A stretch of 64,000 nucleotides of DNA from Lachnospiraceae bacterium (GCA_009911505.1 QXXL01000019.1:1-64000); one strand, 5' to 3'; counted from the stretch's first letter, positions 51,960 to 61,754 are shown. Translations and numbers: made by a program. The notes: generated from the sequence alone by a model not told the origin.

Positions 51960-53549
51960 ATGGAAACAGAAGATACCTTACAATCAGACGGGCTTGAGGA
52001 AAAAGCAAAGGACACAGAGCCGCCCCAACAACAAAAAAGGGAAGCAGGCGATCTGATCGGAAGCTACAAAAATCTATTAAAACAAGAAAATCTTGAAAAA
52101 GAAGAGACAGGCTCTTCATCAGTAGATCTGTTGCGGGAAATATCAGAAAATTGGGGAATGCAGTTTGAACAGTCCTCCTTCCAAGACAATATTTTTGTAA
52201 TAAACCAAGATTCCAAAGGATCGGGTAAAAAGAAACAAAAGCAAAATATTCTTGGCACCTTGAGTGACAAGGAGATACTGGAATGGTGTTCCGATCATTA
52301 TTTAGATTATATTTTTGCATTTTTTCTGACAGTCTGCATTTTAGATTGCCAGGTTTATGAAGATATCCTAAAGATGGCAGATGAGCTGCAGGAAATTTTT
52401 TCAGAAAGAAAAAACGAAGAATCAAAGGATACAGATATCTGGAATTATAAATCCAAAATACACGAAACTCTAGGACTGATAGAATACAGAGATATAGTTT
52501 ATGTACGGGGCATAGGACAGGAAGCTGATTTTCTGCGCCTTCCCACACATAATCAGTCAGGTTATTATATTCAGCTATTAATTAAGGAATTTCCAAGCTT
52601 AAAACTAATGCTTAGCCCTTACCTAGTATCTAAAATATTTGATACCACCAAAAACAAAAGAAATTATCTGGTAATTGGAGGATGCACAGAAGCCCTTGCA
52701 AATATTGGTAAAGAAAATATAGTCTACTTTAATACACAAATACTGCCTTTATTTTTTTCAAAAAAAACAACGGAAGCAGATTATTGCCTTGCAATGCTTT
52801 TGAAACAAATGTACCAGATGGAACAAAACAAGGAATTTATAATTACATGTGCAGAACAATGGGGACGTACAACCAATAACCCACACTATCCATTGACAGT
52901 ACTGTATCTTTGCGGAATGATCAAAAACCAGGATGATTTTGTATGGGGTGTCTGGGACATCCTTTTAAATACCCTGCTGAAAGAAATCATGAATGGAACA
53001 ATATTTGCATCAAATTCTTATTATAAAAACCTGTTAGAATTCTTCAGGAGTGGGAATAGGGACTTCTCTTATTATAAAGGTGTAATCCATGCTTTCTATA
53101 ACAAATTCAAACAAATGGAGCACAACCGAAAACGTAAAGAAGTTGAAATACTTGGCACCCTGTTTCTTTTACTTATAATCAACGACTATGCTGACTGCCA
53201 TTTATCCGGCCTGTCTAAAAGAAAACAGGATATGTTATGGGTTGCAATTATGGAAAAGCTAGATCAAAAAACAGGGCAAGAACTTGTTTTTTTGTGGAAA
53301 CAGGTTTTAAAGCACCGCCGTCATCCAAAAGAAGGCTGGCATATACTAGAGCTATACCTGGATAAATATGAATCATGGGATGAAAAAGATTTAGGGCGGC
53401 TTGCATTTTTCTTTTACTGGATTAATGATTCAATGGATAATGGCCAGGCTTACTCCTTTTTACAAAAGTGCATGTCAAAAGGAAGGGGCAGGCTGCTAAT
53501 TGCAGAAAAAATATACCAACGAATTATAAAGGAGAGTACATATGGATAA
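51960..53549 (+). CDS. Large helical protein of the TIR operon
   Basis: The 529-aa product has a charged disordered N-terminus (about 1-60), then a long mostly helical body with many aromatic residues (for example YYIQLLIKEFPSLKLMLSPYLVSKIF and GTLFLLLIINDYADCHLSGLSKRKQDML). No P-loop, nuclease or membrane segment is obvious. ATG 51960 follows GGGAGGG, 17 nt after the TIR stop. Shape and position suggest a helical-repeat sensor or scaffold for the TIR protein. I know no family. Confidence 0.75.
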   Translation: METEDTLQSDGLEEKAKDTEPPQQQKREAGDLIGSYKNLLKQENLEKEETGSSSVDLLREISENWGMQFEQSSFQDNIFVINQDSKGSGKKKQKQNILGTLSDKEILEWCSDHYLDYIFAFFLTVCILDCQVYEDILKMADELQEIFSERKNEESKDTDIWNYKSKIHETLGLIEYRDIVYVRGIGQEADFLRLPTHNQSGYYIQLLIKEFPSLKLMLSPYLVSKIFDTTKNKRNYLVIGGCTEALANIGKENIVYFNTQILPLFFSKKTTEADYCLAMLLKQMYQMEQNKEFIITCAEQWGRTTNNPHYPLTVLYLCGMIKNQDDFVWGVWDILLNTLLKEIMNGTIFASNSYYKNLLEFFRSGNRDFSYYKGVIHAFYNKFKQMEHNRKRKEVEILGTLFLLLIINDYADCHLSGLSKRKQDMLWVAIMEKLDQKTGQELVFLWKQVLKHRRHPKEGWHILELYLDKYESWDEKDLGRLAFFFYWINDSMDNGQAYSFLQKCMSKGRGRLLIAEKIYQRIIKESTYG

Positions 53550-54495
53550 CAAAATTATAAAGATCAGAGAACTAGAAAAGAAACTAACGAAATTTCAAGA
53601 AATACCAAGAGGAAATGCAGAAACAGCATATGTTTTTTTTCAATCCAAAGACAATTCTAAATACGCCATTACGACCGAAAAAAAGAAAATCATGTCATCT
53701 CAATTAAAAAACGGGAAATATGACAGGATTATGGAAATACAGAGGGGATGGTTTGAAAAAAAGATTCACAAAGAAATCCCCTGCCAGGAAAAAGGCCATC
53801 ATTTTACATTAGAACTAACAGTAGAATATTATATATCAGACCCGGAATATATTTATCTAAACCGGAATTATTCCATGTCGGCAGAACTTGACCGGCTATT
53901 ATCATGTATAGAAGGAGAACTTTTAAACCAATACAGTTATACAAACCAAGCGGATTTAACCAAAAACATAAGGCCGCTCATTGATAAAAAACTTAGAGGG
54001 CTGCCATATCTGGAATATTCTTTTGACTATAAAATAGGCTTAGACGAGGGCTCTAAGGATTTATTAAACAACCAGATGCAGCATGAGATAAAAATAGACA
54101 AAATAAATAAAGAATCGTATGAAGAACTACTTAAATCAAAAAATAAAGATGAGCTGAACCGAACAAAAATGGACAGCCTGGGAAATTTAATAAAAACATA
54201 TGGGGCAAATGCTGGAGATATGATAAGCCATGTAAATGGTGAAATATCTGGAAAAGATCTCTCCACTATTTTAAAAGCAGACAAAAACGAACAGATCGAA
54301 AGGAATTTTGGATTTCTTATGAAATTATACAAAGAAGGGCTCATTGATGAAACGAAAATGTCAGGAGTCTTAAATACAATTCTTCCGGAAATTGGACAGG
54401 CTGTATCCCCAGAACAGATTGAAACTAAAAAAAATAATATGGACGAGGGGGATGAATACATAGAGCATAAACCATTCCAATGGAAAAACTCTTAA
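53542..54495 (+). CDS. SPFH/band-7-like protein of the TIR operon
   Basis: The 317-aa product has an early beta domain (TAYVFFQSKDNSKYAITTEKKKIMSS, DRIMEIQRGWFEKKIHKEIPCQEKGHHFTLELTVEYYISDPEYIY) in the style of SPFH proteins, then helices and a charged coil (SKNKDELNRTKMDSL). There is no clear membrane anchor. It overlaps the previous gene by 8 nt. SPFH proteins form large ring or cage assemblies at membranes, so this may organise the complex. The family call is by pattern only. Confidence 0.6.
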   Translation: MDNKIIKIRELEKKLTKFQEIPRGNAETAYVFFQSKDNSKYAITTEKKKIMSSQLKNGKYDRIMEIQRGWFEKKIHKEIPCQEKGHHFTLELTVEYYISDPEYIYLNRNYSMSAELDRLLSCIEGELLNQYSYTNQADLTKNIRPLIDKKLRGLPYLEYSFDYKIGLDEGSKDLLNNQMQHEIKIDKINKESYEELLKSKNKDELNRTKMDSLGNLIKTYGANAGDMISHVNGEISGKDLSTILKADKNEQIERNFGFLMKLYKEGLIDETKMSGVLNTILPEIGQAVSPEQIETKKNNMDEGDEYIEHKPFQWKNS

Positions 54496-54515
54496 CGGCA
54501 GGATGGTGGAAAACT

Positions 54516-55286
54516 ATGCCAATGGATATAATAAATATGTACCTTGCTATGATACTATATTATATTTTAATTTCTCCCTATCCGGTCATTATTCTTATTT
54601 TTGTTACAATATTGTACCTTCTGATAGGGATAATAATATTTTTATCGCGTGCTATTTTAGAACTGATTATCCAGGTTATCCAACAATGCCTTTATTTATT
54701 TACCAAATTTATTCCTCCACTACAAAATATATGCTCCAAAGCAGATTCTATACTTAATTCATTTGGTATTTGGCTTGAAGGGACACATAGTAAACACAAC
54801 CAGAATGGAAAAAAAAGAATTCTTGTTATGAAACTATATTTCTTAGTTATAATCCTATCATGTGTATTCTTTGTTGTCCCGTATTATTTGGAACCCAAAT
54901 TAACAGGCAATTCACAAAAAACCTGTGCTAATATAAACAATTTTGTTGAACAAAAAACAGCAAAAGCCCAGGAATTTGTAGATCAGCATTATACCCCAAT
55001 GACACAAGAAGAAATCCCACAAGAAGAAACAGTGGAACACATTATTTTTCACCTTGGGCCTAAGGGAATAGAAGGTTCTAATTTACGAAGTTCACCAGAA
55101 AAGACATCTGGTAATATTGTAGGTATCGTACGTGGCGAGATTGAGTTAATTTTTGAAAATGAAATACAACAAACGGAAAATATCATATGGGTAAAAGTAA
55201 GCACAGCTGATTATATTGGAGTATGGATAAGCAGCAACCTTCTTAACGAAGAAGAAGTGGCAGCATACCTTACGGTTGAAAATTAA
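54516..55286 (+). CDS. Membrane protein with a C-terminal extracytoplasmic SH3 domain
   Basis: The product has 256 aa from ATG 54516 (GGTGG 7 nt upstream; an earlier ATG at 54480 has no site). Two helices (about 10-50) are followed by a cytoplasmic or amphipathic stretch, a further helix (LYFLVIILSCVFFVVPYYL) and a bacterial SH3 domain at the end (GSNLRSSPEKTSGNIVGIVRGEIELIFENE... WVKVS... GVWISSNLL). SH3 domains of this type often bind peptidoglycan. It would tie the TIR system to the envelope. Confidence 0.75.
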   Translation: MPMDIINMYLAMILYYILISPYPVIILIFVTILYLLIGIIIFLSRAILELIIQVIQQCLYLFTKFIPPLQNICSKADSILNSFGIWLEGTHSKHNQNGKKRILVMKLYFLVIILSCVFFVVPYYLEPKLTGNSQKTCANINNFVEQKTAKAQEFVDQHYTPMTQEEIPQEETVEHIIFHLGPKGIEGSNLRSSPEKTSGNIVGIVRGEIELIFENEIQQTENIIWVKVSTADYIGVWISSNLLNEEEVAAYLTVEN

Positions 55287-55398
55287 CAATAAATTCTTAC
55301 CATTTGCCAAACTTAGTTTAATTTTCTATTTTTTATTGGAATACTTCTTTTTTTTTTGTATTATAGAAATTAATTATGATACTATTCATTTATTCTCA

Positions 55399-55454
55399 GA
55401 ATATCTTTATTCCTGCAAGCAGGATCGCGTGCTAAAAAGAACCTGAGAGTATTC
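55399..55454 (+). promoter_or_regulatory. Structured leader of the SGNH gene
   Basis: GAATA-TCT (55399-55406) can pair with AGA-G-TATTC (55446-55454), enclosing a perfect hairpin TCCTG-CAAG-CAGGA (55411-55424). The structure lies just before the ribosome site of the secreted SGNH gene. I cannot match it to a known riboswitch. Confidence 0.4.
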
Positions 55455-55474
55455 ACTAAAAAAGGAGGATTTTT

Positions 55475-58345
55475 ATGAAAAAAGGTTTATTACACAGGGC
55501 GTTTGCACTCTTACTTACCGGATCGCTTACCTTCTCAGGCATTGTTTTTTCTCCAATGAATACAAATGCTGCCCAGCCCGTGGTAGACGGCGTCGCTTCT
55601 ACAGTTTCATCTGGCATGTTTGCCGCAAACAGCCTGGATAATACCTGGCTGTTTGGCGGTGGCGTCGAAACACAGGGCAGGTTTGCAGAGATTGGGGGGA
55701 TACGCAATTACATCGGCCAATTTGAAGAGTATGTCCGCTGGGAAAAACGTGTAAACGGTGTACTCGAGGGCATGCAACGCTACACTATTAACGCAGGGAA
55801 GGCTGGGCAGGATGCCAGGGCATTTGCTGAAAACTTAGAAGGATATATAAAAAAAATAAAACCTAAAGCTGTTTCATATTTGGTTGGCCCGGAAGACTAC
55901 AGCCAGGGAAAAACTGGAATTGCTGCATTTGAAAACGCCATTTCGGAAATAATCGAAACCTCCCTTGACATGAAAGATGGCTCAGGCTACGCAGTCATCC
56001 AGCTTCCACACGCTGTATCTGGTACACAGGCATCAAATGCAGCCCTTTATGCCGAATCTGCAAGGGCTGCTGCTGTCAGTATTGCAATGCTACATCCCCA
56101 AGATGCTGGCAGGATTGCAATTGTAGACCATTTTAGCCAGACTGACAACAATACGTTTAAAAATAGCATGCTGACTGACGACGGGCTTTTAAATGCAAAT
56201 GGACATTATCAGATCGCACGGCAGTTTTCCCAGGAAATTTACGGCTCCGTAGAAGGGTTTCCGCAAATTTCCGAAAACTGGCAAGCTATTGATACTCCGG
56301 AAATCTACTTGGATACCGCCCCAATGGCAACTGTCTCCAAAGATACACTTCATATTACCATTCCAAAAGACGTATCCGGGGACAGCTGGCGTTATACCGT
56401 AGAAATTGATGGCGTAACTATTTCCGGAGCTGCTTTAGGCAGCCCATTTACCGTAGCTGGGCTTGCTGTAGGCAAGCCATATCTTCTGACTGTCTGTTCA
56501 GCAGACGGCACAACACAGCTTTCTCCAGTAGAAGGTATTGTTACAGACGGGAACCATGCCAAAGAGCCTTTTGTACCAGAGGGTATTGCACAAGAAATCC
56601 GCATGCTTTCAAATGACAAAAGCTTGCCTCTGACCTGGCTTTTTATGGGGGATTCTATCACTCATGCAGCGGCGCATACACACGGCTATGACGGCATTGC
56701 ACAACTTTTTGAAAAATATCTAAAAGAAGATTTGGGCAGGACAGATGACTTCGTTATCAATACAGCAGTATCTGGTGCACAAGGCACACGTACATTGGAA
56801 AATATTGAACAAAGGATGAAAAAATACGTTCCCGATATTGTATCCATTATGCTTGGAACTAATGATGCCATAAATGAAGATTACAAAAATAATTTAAAAA
56901 GGATTGTAGATGCCATACGGGAAACAAATCCAAATGCAATTATTATATTTAGATCCCCAACGCCTGCTGCCCGCGGTGATTATGCCACAAAGCTTAAAGG
57001 TGAAAACGGATCGGTGGCATATATGAAGTCGGTAGCAGAAGAAGACGGAAATATCCTTTTTATTGACCAGTATACAGAATGGGTAAAGGAATTTGAAGCA
57101 TATCCATACCTATACGATTCTGCTCACTACTTTGGCGATAATTTTTTACATCCAGGTGCTGCAGGGCAGGTTCATCTGTTCCAGCAGTTTATCCGTGAAT
57201 GTGGTTTAAATACCAATACACGGACTGCAAACCTTTCTTACTCATTCTCTTACACAAAAGAAAACAGCCCCATAGTTCCGGCTGCCCTAGTCTCAAAAAA
57301 CAGTGTAGCCTTATACAAACCAGATTTAGAAACAGCTTATGGAGATGGCGAAATTGGTGATCTAGAAATAATACTTACGGATTCCAGCGGCAATAAATAT
57401 GCAAAATCCATTACATCAGAAGAAAACGAAGCCATAATCCAAAACCTCCCGGTAAGCCGTCATTATACCTTATCCGCTACGGCTAACATAAAAGGAGCCA
57501 CACCAAAGCTTGTTACATTTGCAACACAAGAAATTACCCTCTCCACCGGAAGGGAGGCCGATGATTTAAAAGCAGCGCTGGCAAAATATGCAGTTACCCG
57601 TAAAGGCGATTTGACAGTTTATACAAACGACAGCGCATCTACATTTCAAATGGCATATGATGCTGCACAAAAAGCAATTGACAACGGGCAAACAGATGTA
57701 GAAATTTTAGTAAAGCTTTGCACTGATTTAGAAAAGGCAGTAGATGGACTTACAATAAAAACAGCCCCACCGACACCTCCAGGCCCAACACTTCCAGGCG
57801 GAACACAGGGAGATGGATCTACAGCTCCCACCCCAATGCCAATACAGCAAGGGCAGGTTTATGGCTGTGGAAATTACTATTACAAAGTAACAGACCTATC
57901 AAAACTAACTGTAGAAGTAACTGGGGCAAAAAACAGAAAACAAAAGCAAATTACTGTGCCAAACAGCGTTTTACTTGACGGGAAAACTTATACCGTAACA
58001 TCTGTTTCCGCTTCAGCTTTTAAAAATAATAAAGAAGCCACAAGCGCAGTAATAGGCAAACAAGTTAAAAGAATTGGAAAAGAGGCATTTTCTGGATGTA
58101 CAAAACTTAAAACGGTTTCCATAAATTCTGTTAAGCTCAAAAGCATTGGGGATAAAGCATTTTTTAACTGCAAAAAGTTAACGAAACTTGTAGTTAAGAG
58201 CAAGGTTTTAAAGACAGTCGGTAAAAATGCCCTAAAAGGAGTGCACAAAAAAGCATCTGTAAAAGTACCTGCTGTTAAACTAAAAGACTATAAAAATAAA
58301 TTTAATAAAAAAGGGCAGGGAAAACAGGTAAAGATTATCAAATAA
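55475..58345 (+). CDS. Secreted tandem SGNH hydrolase with BspA-type LRR tail
   Basis: The 956-aa product has a signal peptide (residues 1-31, ending TNAA). A first SGNH-like domain follows (about 45-270), in which the GDS block reads FGGG and GTND reads GPED. A fibronectin-like segment comes next, then a second SGNH domain with intact FMGDSIT, VSGAQGTR, LGTNDA and GDNFLHPG (Ser, Asp, His). The tail has a helical part, a Pro-rich linker and LRR_5 repeats (ASAFKNNKEAT, EAFSGCTKLKTV, KAFFNCKKLTKL). It is probably a surface esterase of glycans or lipids. Confidence 0.9.
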   Translation: MKKGLLHRAFALLLTGSLTFSGIVFSPMNTNAAQPVVDGVASTVSSGMFAANSLDNTWLFGGGVETQGRFAEIGGIRNYIGQFEEYVRWEKRVNGVLEGMQRYTINAGKAGQDARAFAENLEGYIKKIKPKAVSYLVGPEDYSQGKTGIAAFENAISEIIETSLDMKDGSGYAVIQLPHAVSGTQASNAALYAESARAAAVSIAMLHPQDAGRIAIVDHFSQTDNNTFKNSMLTDDGLLNANGHYQIARQFSQEIYGSVEGFPQISENWQAIDTPEIYLDTAPMATVSKDTLHITIPKDVSGDSWRYTVEIDGVTISGAALGSPFTVAGLAVGKPYLLTVCSADGTTQLSPVEGIVTDGNHAKEPFVPEGIAQEIRMLSNDKSLPLTWLFMGDSITHAAAHTHGYDGIAQLFEKYLKEDLGRTDDFVINTAVSGAQGTRTLENIEQRMKKYVPDIVSIMLGTNDAINEDYKNNLKRIVDAIRETNPNAIIIFRSPTPAARGDYATKLKGENGSVAYMKSVAEEDGNILFIDQYTEWVKEFEAYPYLYDSAHYFGDNFLHPGAAGQVHLFQQFIRECGLNTNTRTANLSYSFSYTKENSPIVPAALVSKNSVALYKPDLETAYGDGEIGDLEIILTDSSGNKYAKSITSEENEAIIQNLPVSRHYTLSATANIKGATPKLVTFATQEITLSTGREADDLKAALAKYAVTRKGDLTVYTNDSASTFQMAYDAAQKAIDNGQTDVEILVKLCTDLEKAVDGLTIKTAPPTPPGPTLPGGTQGDGSTAPTPMPIQQGQVYGCGNYYYKVTDLSKLTVEVTGAKNRKQKQITVPNSVLLDGKTYTVTSVSASAFKNNKEATSAVIGKQVKRIGKEAFSGCTKLKTVSINSVKLKSIGDKAFFNCKKLTKLVVKSKVLKTVGKNALKGVHKKASVKVPAVKLKDYKNKFNKKGQGKQVKIIK

Positions 58346-58375
58346 AAGATAATATAAAAGGATTTAAAAATATAT

Positions 58376-58418
58376 CCCGGAGATTGTATGAAGCCAAACA
58401 GCTTATATCATCTCCGGG
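58376..58418. terminator. Bidirectional hairpin between convergent genes
   Basis: CCCGGAGA and TCTCCGGG pair perfectly around a 27-nt loop between the SGNH gene and mecA, which converge here. AT-rich flanks lie on both sides. Confidence 0.65.
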
Positions 58419-58453
58419 AATAATTTGTTTTGTTCACAAAATGCAATCGCCTT

Positions 58454-59212
58454 TTATAATCGCGCAAAAGTTTGTATTGTATTATGGAGACATAATATCG
58501 TATGGTGTTCTATAAGGTAGGCCTCCGTAGCCGAAGTGATAATCCCCTGATGTGCATACTCAGATAAAATATTACAAACACGGTTAAATATCTCTGGTGA
58601 TAACTTACTTTTGTGAATAATTAAGTAATAGGTATGGCTGGTTTCGTCTTTAAATAGGGAATTGTCGCCTTCGTAAATATCTTTCAAAATGTGGGAAAGA
58701 CGGATTACATCTGTCAAATTGTGGAAAATAAACATCTTTGTTAAATCAATCGATACTTCTTCATCATCCGGATCGTTGTCTATCGTTTCTTTTAATGAGA
58801 CAAAATTGCCAGATGGCGTTTCTTTTTCTTCAGTTATTTTTTTAAATAAACCAATGATATCGTCCGCACCCTCTGAAAAAACCTCCTGATAATCTTCATC
58901 CATCAAATTATCATATTCTTCTGGAAGATCAGAAAATTTGGAAAACCGGGTGTCTAACTCTTCTGGATATTCTACCTTGGTAATATTTAAAATCATTGTC
59001 CCTGCAGCAGTCGGGATTGCTTCAATCATAAGAGGGATATCATCCGACTCAAAGCCAAATTCATAGCTTGCCTGCTGCATCATGTCCTGGAACAGCATCT
59101 TCGCTTTTTCTGTACCATAAGCAAGTTCACTAAGCTTTAAATGACGGCTTGCAAGATCCTGCTTGGTCAGCGTACAGCGAATCTGATGATCGTTTACTTT
59201 TTCAATTTTCAC
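58454..59212 (-). CDS. mecA: MecA-like adaptor protein
   Basis: The 252-aa product has the MecA layout: an N-terminal beta-alpha domain (MKIEKVNDHQIRCTLTKQDLASRHLKLSELAYGTEKAKMLFQDMMQQASYEFGF), an acidic linker (about 85-150) and a C-terminal domain (MFIFHNLTDVIRLSHIL... TYYLIIHKS... LSEYAHQG). GTG 59212 follows AAGGAAG. In Firmicutes MecA brings substrates to the ClpC protease. It is a single gene, probably chromosomal core. Confidence 0.9.
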   Translation of the reverse strand: MKIEKVNDHQIRCTLTKQDLASRHLKLSELAYGTEKAKMLFQDMMQQASYEFGFESDDIPLMIEAIPTAAGTMILNITKVEYPEELDTRFSKFSDLPEEYDNLMDEDYQEVFSEGADDIIGLFKKITEEKETPSGNFVSLKETIDNDPDDEEVSIDLTKMFIFHNLTDVIRLSHILKDIYEGDNSLFKDETSHTYYLIIHKSKLSPEIFNRVCNILSEYAHQGIITSATEAYLIEHHTILCLHNTIQTFARL

Positions 59213-59346
59213 TTTGCCACTTCCTTATCTGAGAAATAGTGTAAACCTTATATTATTATAATCAATGCCCACTATTCTGTAAAGCCTGGATCTCTGTTAA
59301 ATATTTGTAAATTATCTTAAAGCAATCTTAAATATTCAAATTATGC

Positions 59347-59375
59347 TTGCATTTGCATAAAGGCTATGCTATAAA
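59347..59375 (+). promoter_or_regulatory. Sigma-A promoter for the kinase locus
   Basis: TTGCAT (59347-59352) and TATAAA (59370-59375) are 17 bp apart, about 45 bp before the ribosome site AGGAAGGAG. Confidence 0.65.
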
Positions 59376-59420
59376 TAACTGCAAGAGGTGCTTTTTCCGA
59401 TAAATCATAAGGAAGGAGCG

Positions 59421-60828
59421 ATGAAATATAAAAGAAACCATCTTGTCTGGCAGATACCAGGTTCTTACAGAGCTTGGAAGAGGAAGCGGCAGTATCGTTT
59501 ATCTGGCCAGGCATCAGAAGCTAGGTGAATACCGGGCAGTTAAATGTATTAAAAAAGAACCGGATTTCATCTGGAAAGTTCGGGAAGCAAGTATCCTGAA
59601 CCGTCTTAACCACCCGCAGATTCCCCGTTTTTATGATATGGAAGAGGACGAAGAGTCTTATTACATCGTAGAGGAATACGCAAGAGGTGAATCTTTAGAA
59701 GCAAAAATGCTTCAATCATCCTTTATTACCCTTGATTTTATTATTCAAGTTATTACGGAGACAGCAAAAATACTAGATTATATGCATCATTTAGAGCCTA
59801 TCCCCATGATTTACCAGGATTTAAAACCTGAGCATATCATTTTGAGCAGGGATGGAATAAAACTAATTGATTTTGGTATTGCTTCCTATCTTGGGGAAAC
59901 AGGAAATAAATTTCAAAATTACGGGACACCCAAATTCTGCGCGCCTGAAAAAGCAACAGGTAAAACAGCCAGTATCCAGTCAGATATTTACAGTATCGGC
60001 AAGCTGCTAGAAGAACTGGTCTGCGCAGAGGGCAGTCATCAGGCCCGTTGTCTAATGCAGGTTGCAGACAAAGCTACAAGCCCGGATTTATCCATACGCT
60101 ATCAAACGGCAGAAGAGCTTTTAGCAGATTTGTCAGCACATATGCAGTCAAAACAAAATTCAATTTATCAAAAGCATCTCTTAACAAAAATCGTTGCAGC
60201 CGGCAGTCAGCCGCGCATAGGGACAACTCACCTTTCAATTTCATTAACTGCATATTTAAACCAGAAGAATAAACAGGCTGTTTACCTGGAAAAGAATACA
60301 AACGGACATATGCGGATGTCAATTCAAAACGGCATTTTTGCAGAAGAGGGCGGTCTTTACCGCAGAAACAATTTCCTGGGAATGCCTGCATATGGAGAGG
60401 GTGTATCAGTAAATATACCAAAAGGATCCATAGAAATTTTAGACTACGGTACAGATATTGCAGGGGCTCTGTCAGAAGGGGCGGATATGATCCTATTTGT
60501 AATAGGAAGCAGGTATTGGGAAACAGATTTTGCCAATTGTGCTTTTCAAACACTCAAGAAAGAAAAAAATGTTTTTTTTATGGCCAATTATGGGTGCAAA
60601 AGGCAAGCCCGGCTGTATCATCAAAAATATGGGCAGCCTGTATACTGTTTCCCATTGGACGCAGATCCGTTTGAGATGACAAAAGAAAAGGAGTGCTTGT
60701 TTAATGGATTGCTGGAAAAAGAAAGAAAAAATAAGAAAAAGTATTGGAATTGCCGGATCTGTCTGCGGGAGTGGGGCAACGCACTTATCCGTGGCATTGG
60801 CAAATTATGCAGCAAGCGCCTTAGGTGA
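59421..60828 (+). pseudogene. Ser/Thr kinase with a degenerate P-loop domain; frame break near the start
   Basis: The good start (AAGGAAGGAGCG before ATG 59421) reads MKYKRNH and then loses frame; the kinase frame is open from 59443 (TTG), which has no ribosome site. The kinase domain (to about residue 225) has ELGRGSGSIVYLA, VKCIKKE, YQDLKPEHIIL and LIDFGIA, so the catalytic-loop Asn is His. The second domain has GSQPRIGTTHLSISL, a MinD-like loop without the usual Lys. One to two bases near 59442 would repair it. The function is unclear; it is possibly a signalling pseudokinase. Confidence 0.7.
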
Positions 60829-61341
60829 AAATACTGCCTGGAATTAGGCAGGCAAGGGGAATTTGCATATTGGAAAACAGCAAGCCCAAAGGGATATTTT
60901 AAGGATTCCGGAATTGATTATTACCCCGGTATGAAAATGGAGCATATACCGACATTGTTAAACTGTGGGTACGAAACTATTATTATGGATTTTGGGAATG
61001 ATTATCAAAACTGTTTTGGTGAAATACTGCGGTGTGACAGAAAAATAATCCTCTTAAACTTGAATCCCTGGCAGGAATTTGCAGCAAAAAAATTAGTACA
61101 GGCGGTTCAAAGCGAAAAATGGGGCAATACCGTGCCGGTTTACGCTGGCATACATCTACATGAACCAATAAAAAAGGCTTTGGAAAAGGAGTTTCAGATA
61201 TCTATTGTAAAACTTCCTTTCATCCCAGATCCTACGCGTATCAATCCTGAAGCATTTCCCTGTTTGGACTATCTATTAGGCTATAACGCTGCAAATTACA
61301 AAAGAAGAAAGGCTCTGCCCCCTATTTGGAAGAAAATATAG
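60704..61341 (+). pseudogene. Degenerate MinD/ParA-like protein, frameshifted
   Basis: ATG 60704, inside the kinase 3' end, opens MDCWKKKEKIRKSIGIAGSV and continues CGSGATHLSVALANYAAS, then stops at TAG 60845. One added base near 60843 joins it to the downstream frame (LGRQGEFAYWKTASPKGYF... MKMEHIPTLLNCGYETIIMDFGND) ending at 61341. The loop GSGATHLS parallels GTTHLS of the preceding protein and lacks the Lys. IIMDFG resembles the Walker B of MinD folds. The repaired product is about 212 aa. Confidence 0.7.
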
Positions 61342-61387
61342 TTTTTCACACATGTAATTGTACTTCATTGGATGCAGAGAGCAAGGT

Positions 61388-61597
61388 ATGGAAAATTTGC
61401 ATAAATTGCAGTTGTTTGTAGAACTGCAGGAAATTGAACGAAGGGGGATTACACTATGGCTCGAAGGGTTTCAAAGTAATTCTTCCAGAATAACAGACGC
61501 TATATTTGTCAACGAAGATAGCTTATATATGCGGGATTATATTTATGACGAGGAGGTGTTAAAAGAACTGCACTTTAATAAAGTTCATGAACTTTAA
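61388..61597 (+). CDS. Small conserved-looking protein after the kinase locus
   Basis: The 69-aa product (MENLHKLQLFVELQEIERRGITLWLEGFQSNSSRITDAIFVNEDSLYMRDYIYDEEVLKELHFNKVHEL) looks like a compact alpha/beta protein that I have seen downstream of similar kinase genes in Lachnospiraceae. The ribosome site before ATG 61388 is weak (GAGAGCAAGG). Function unknown. Confidence 0.6.
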   Translation: MENLHKLQLFVELQEIERRGITLWLEGFQSNSSRITDAIFVNEDSLYMRDYIYDEEVLKELHFNKVHEL

Positions 61598-61729
61598 TTT
61601 ATATAATAGTATATAATATTGTAGCTTTATAATTTTGGGATTTTTTAATTGATTATTATGATCCGGGACCCTCAATGCCGGATAAGAACAGAAGATAAAA
61701 AGATAAAAGGCACAACAAGAAAGCCTCGT

Positions 61730-61754
61730 GTAGCCTTTACATGGGGCTTTTTTT
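61730..61754 (+). terminator. Rho-independent terminator
   Basis: AAGCCTCGTGTA pairs with TTACATGGGGCTT around a 4-nt loop and is followed by TTTTT on the plus strand. It ends the kinase-locus transcript. Confidence 0.75.
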
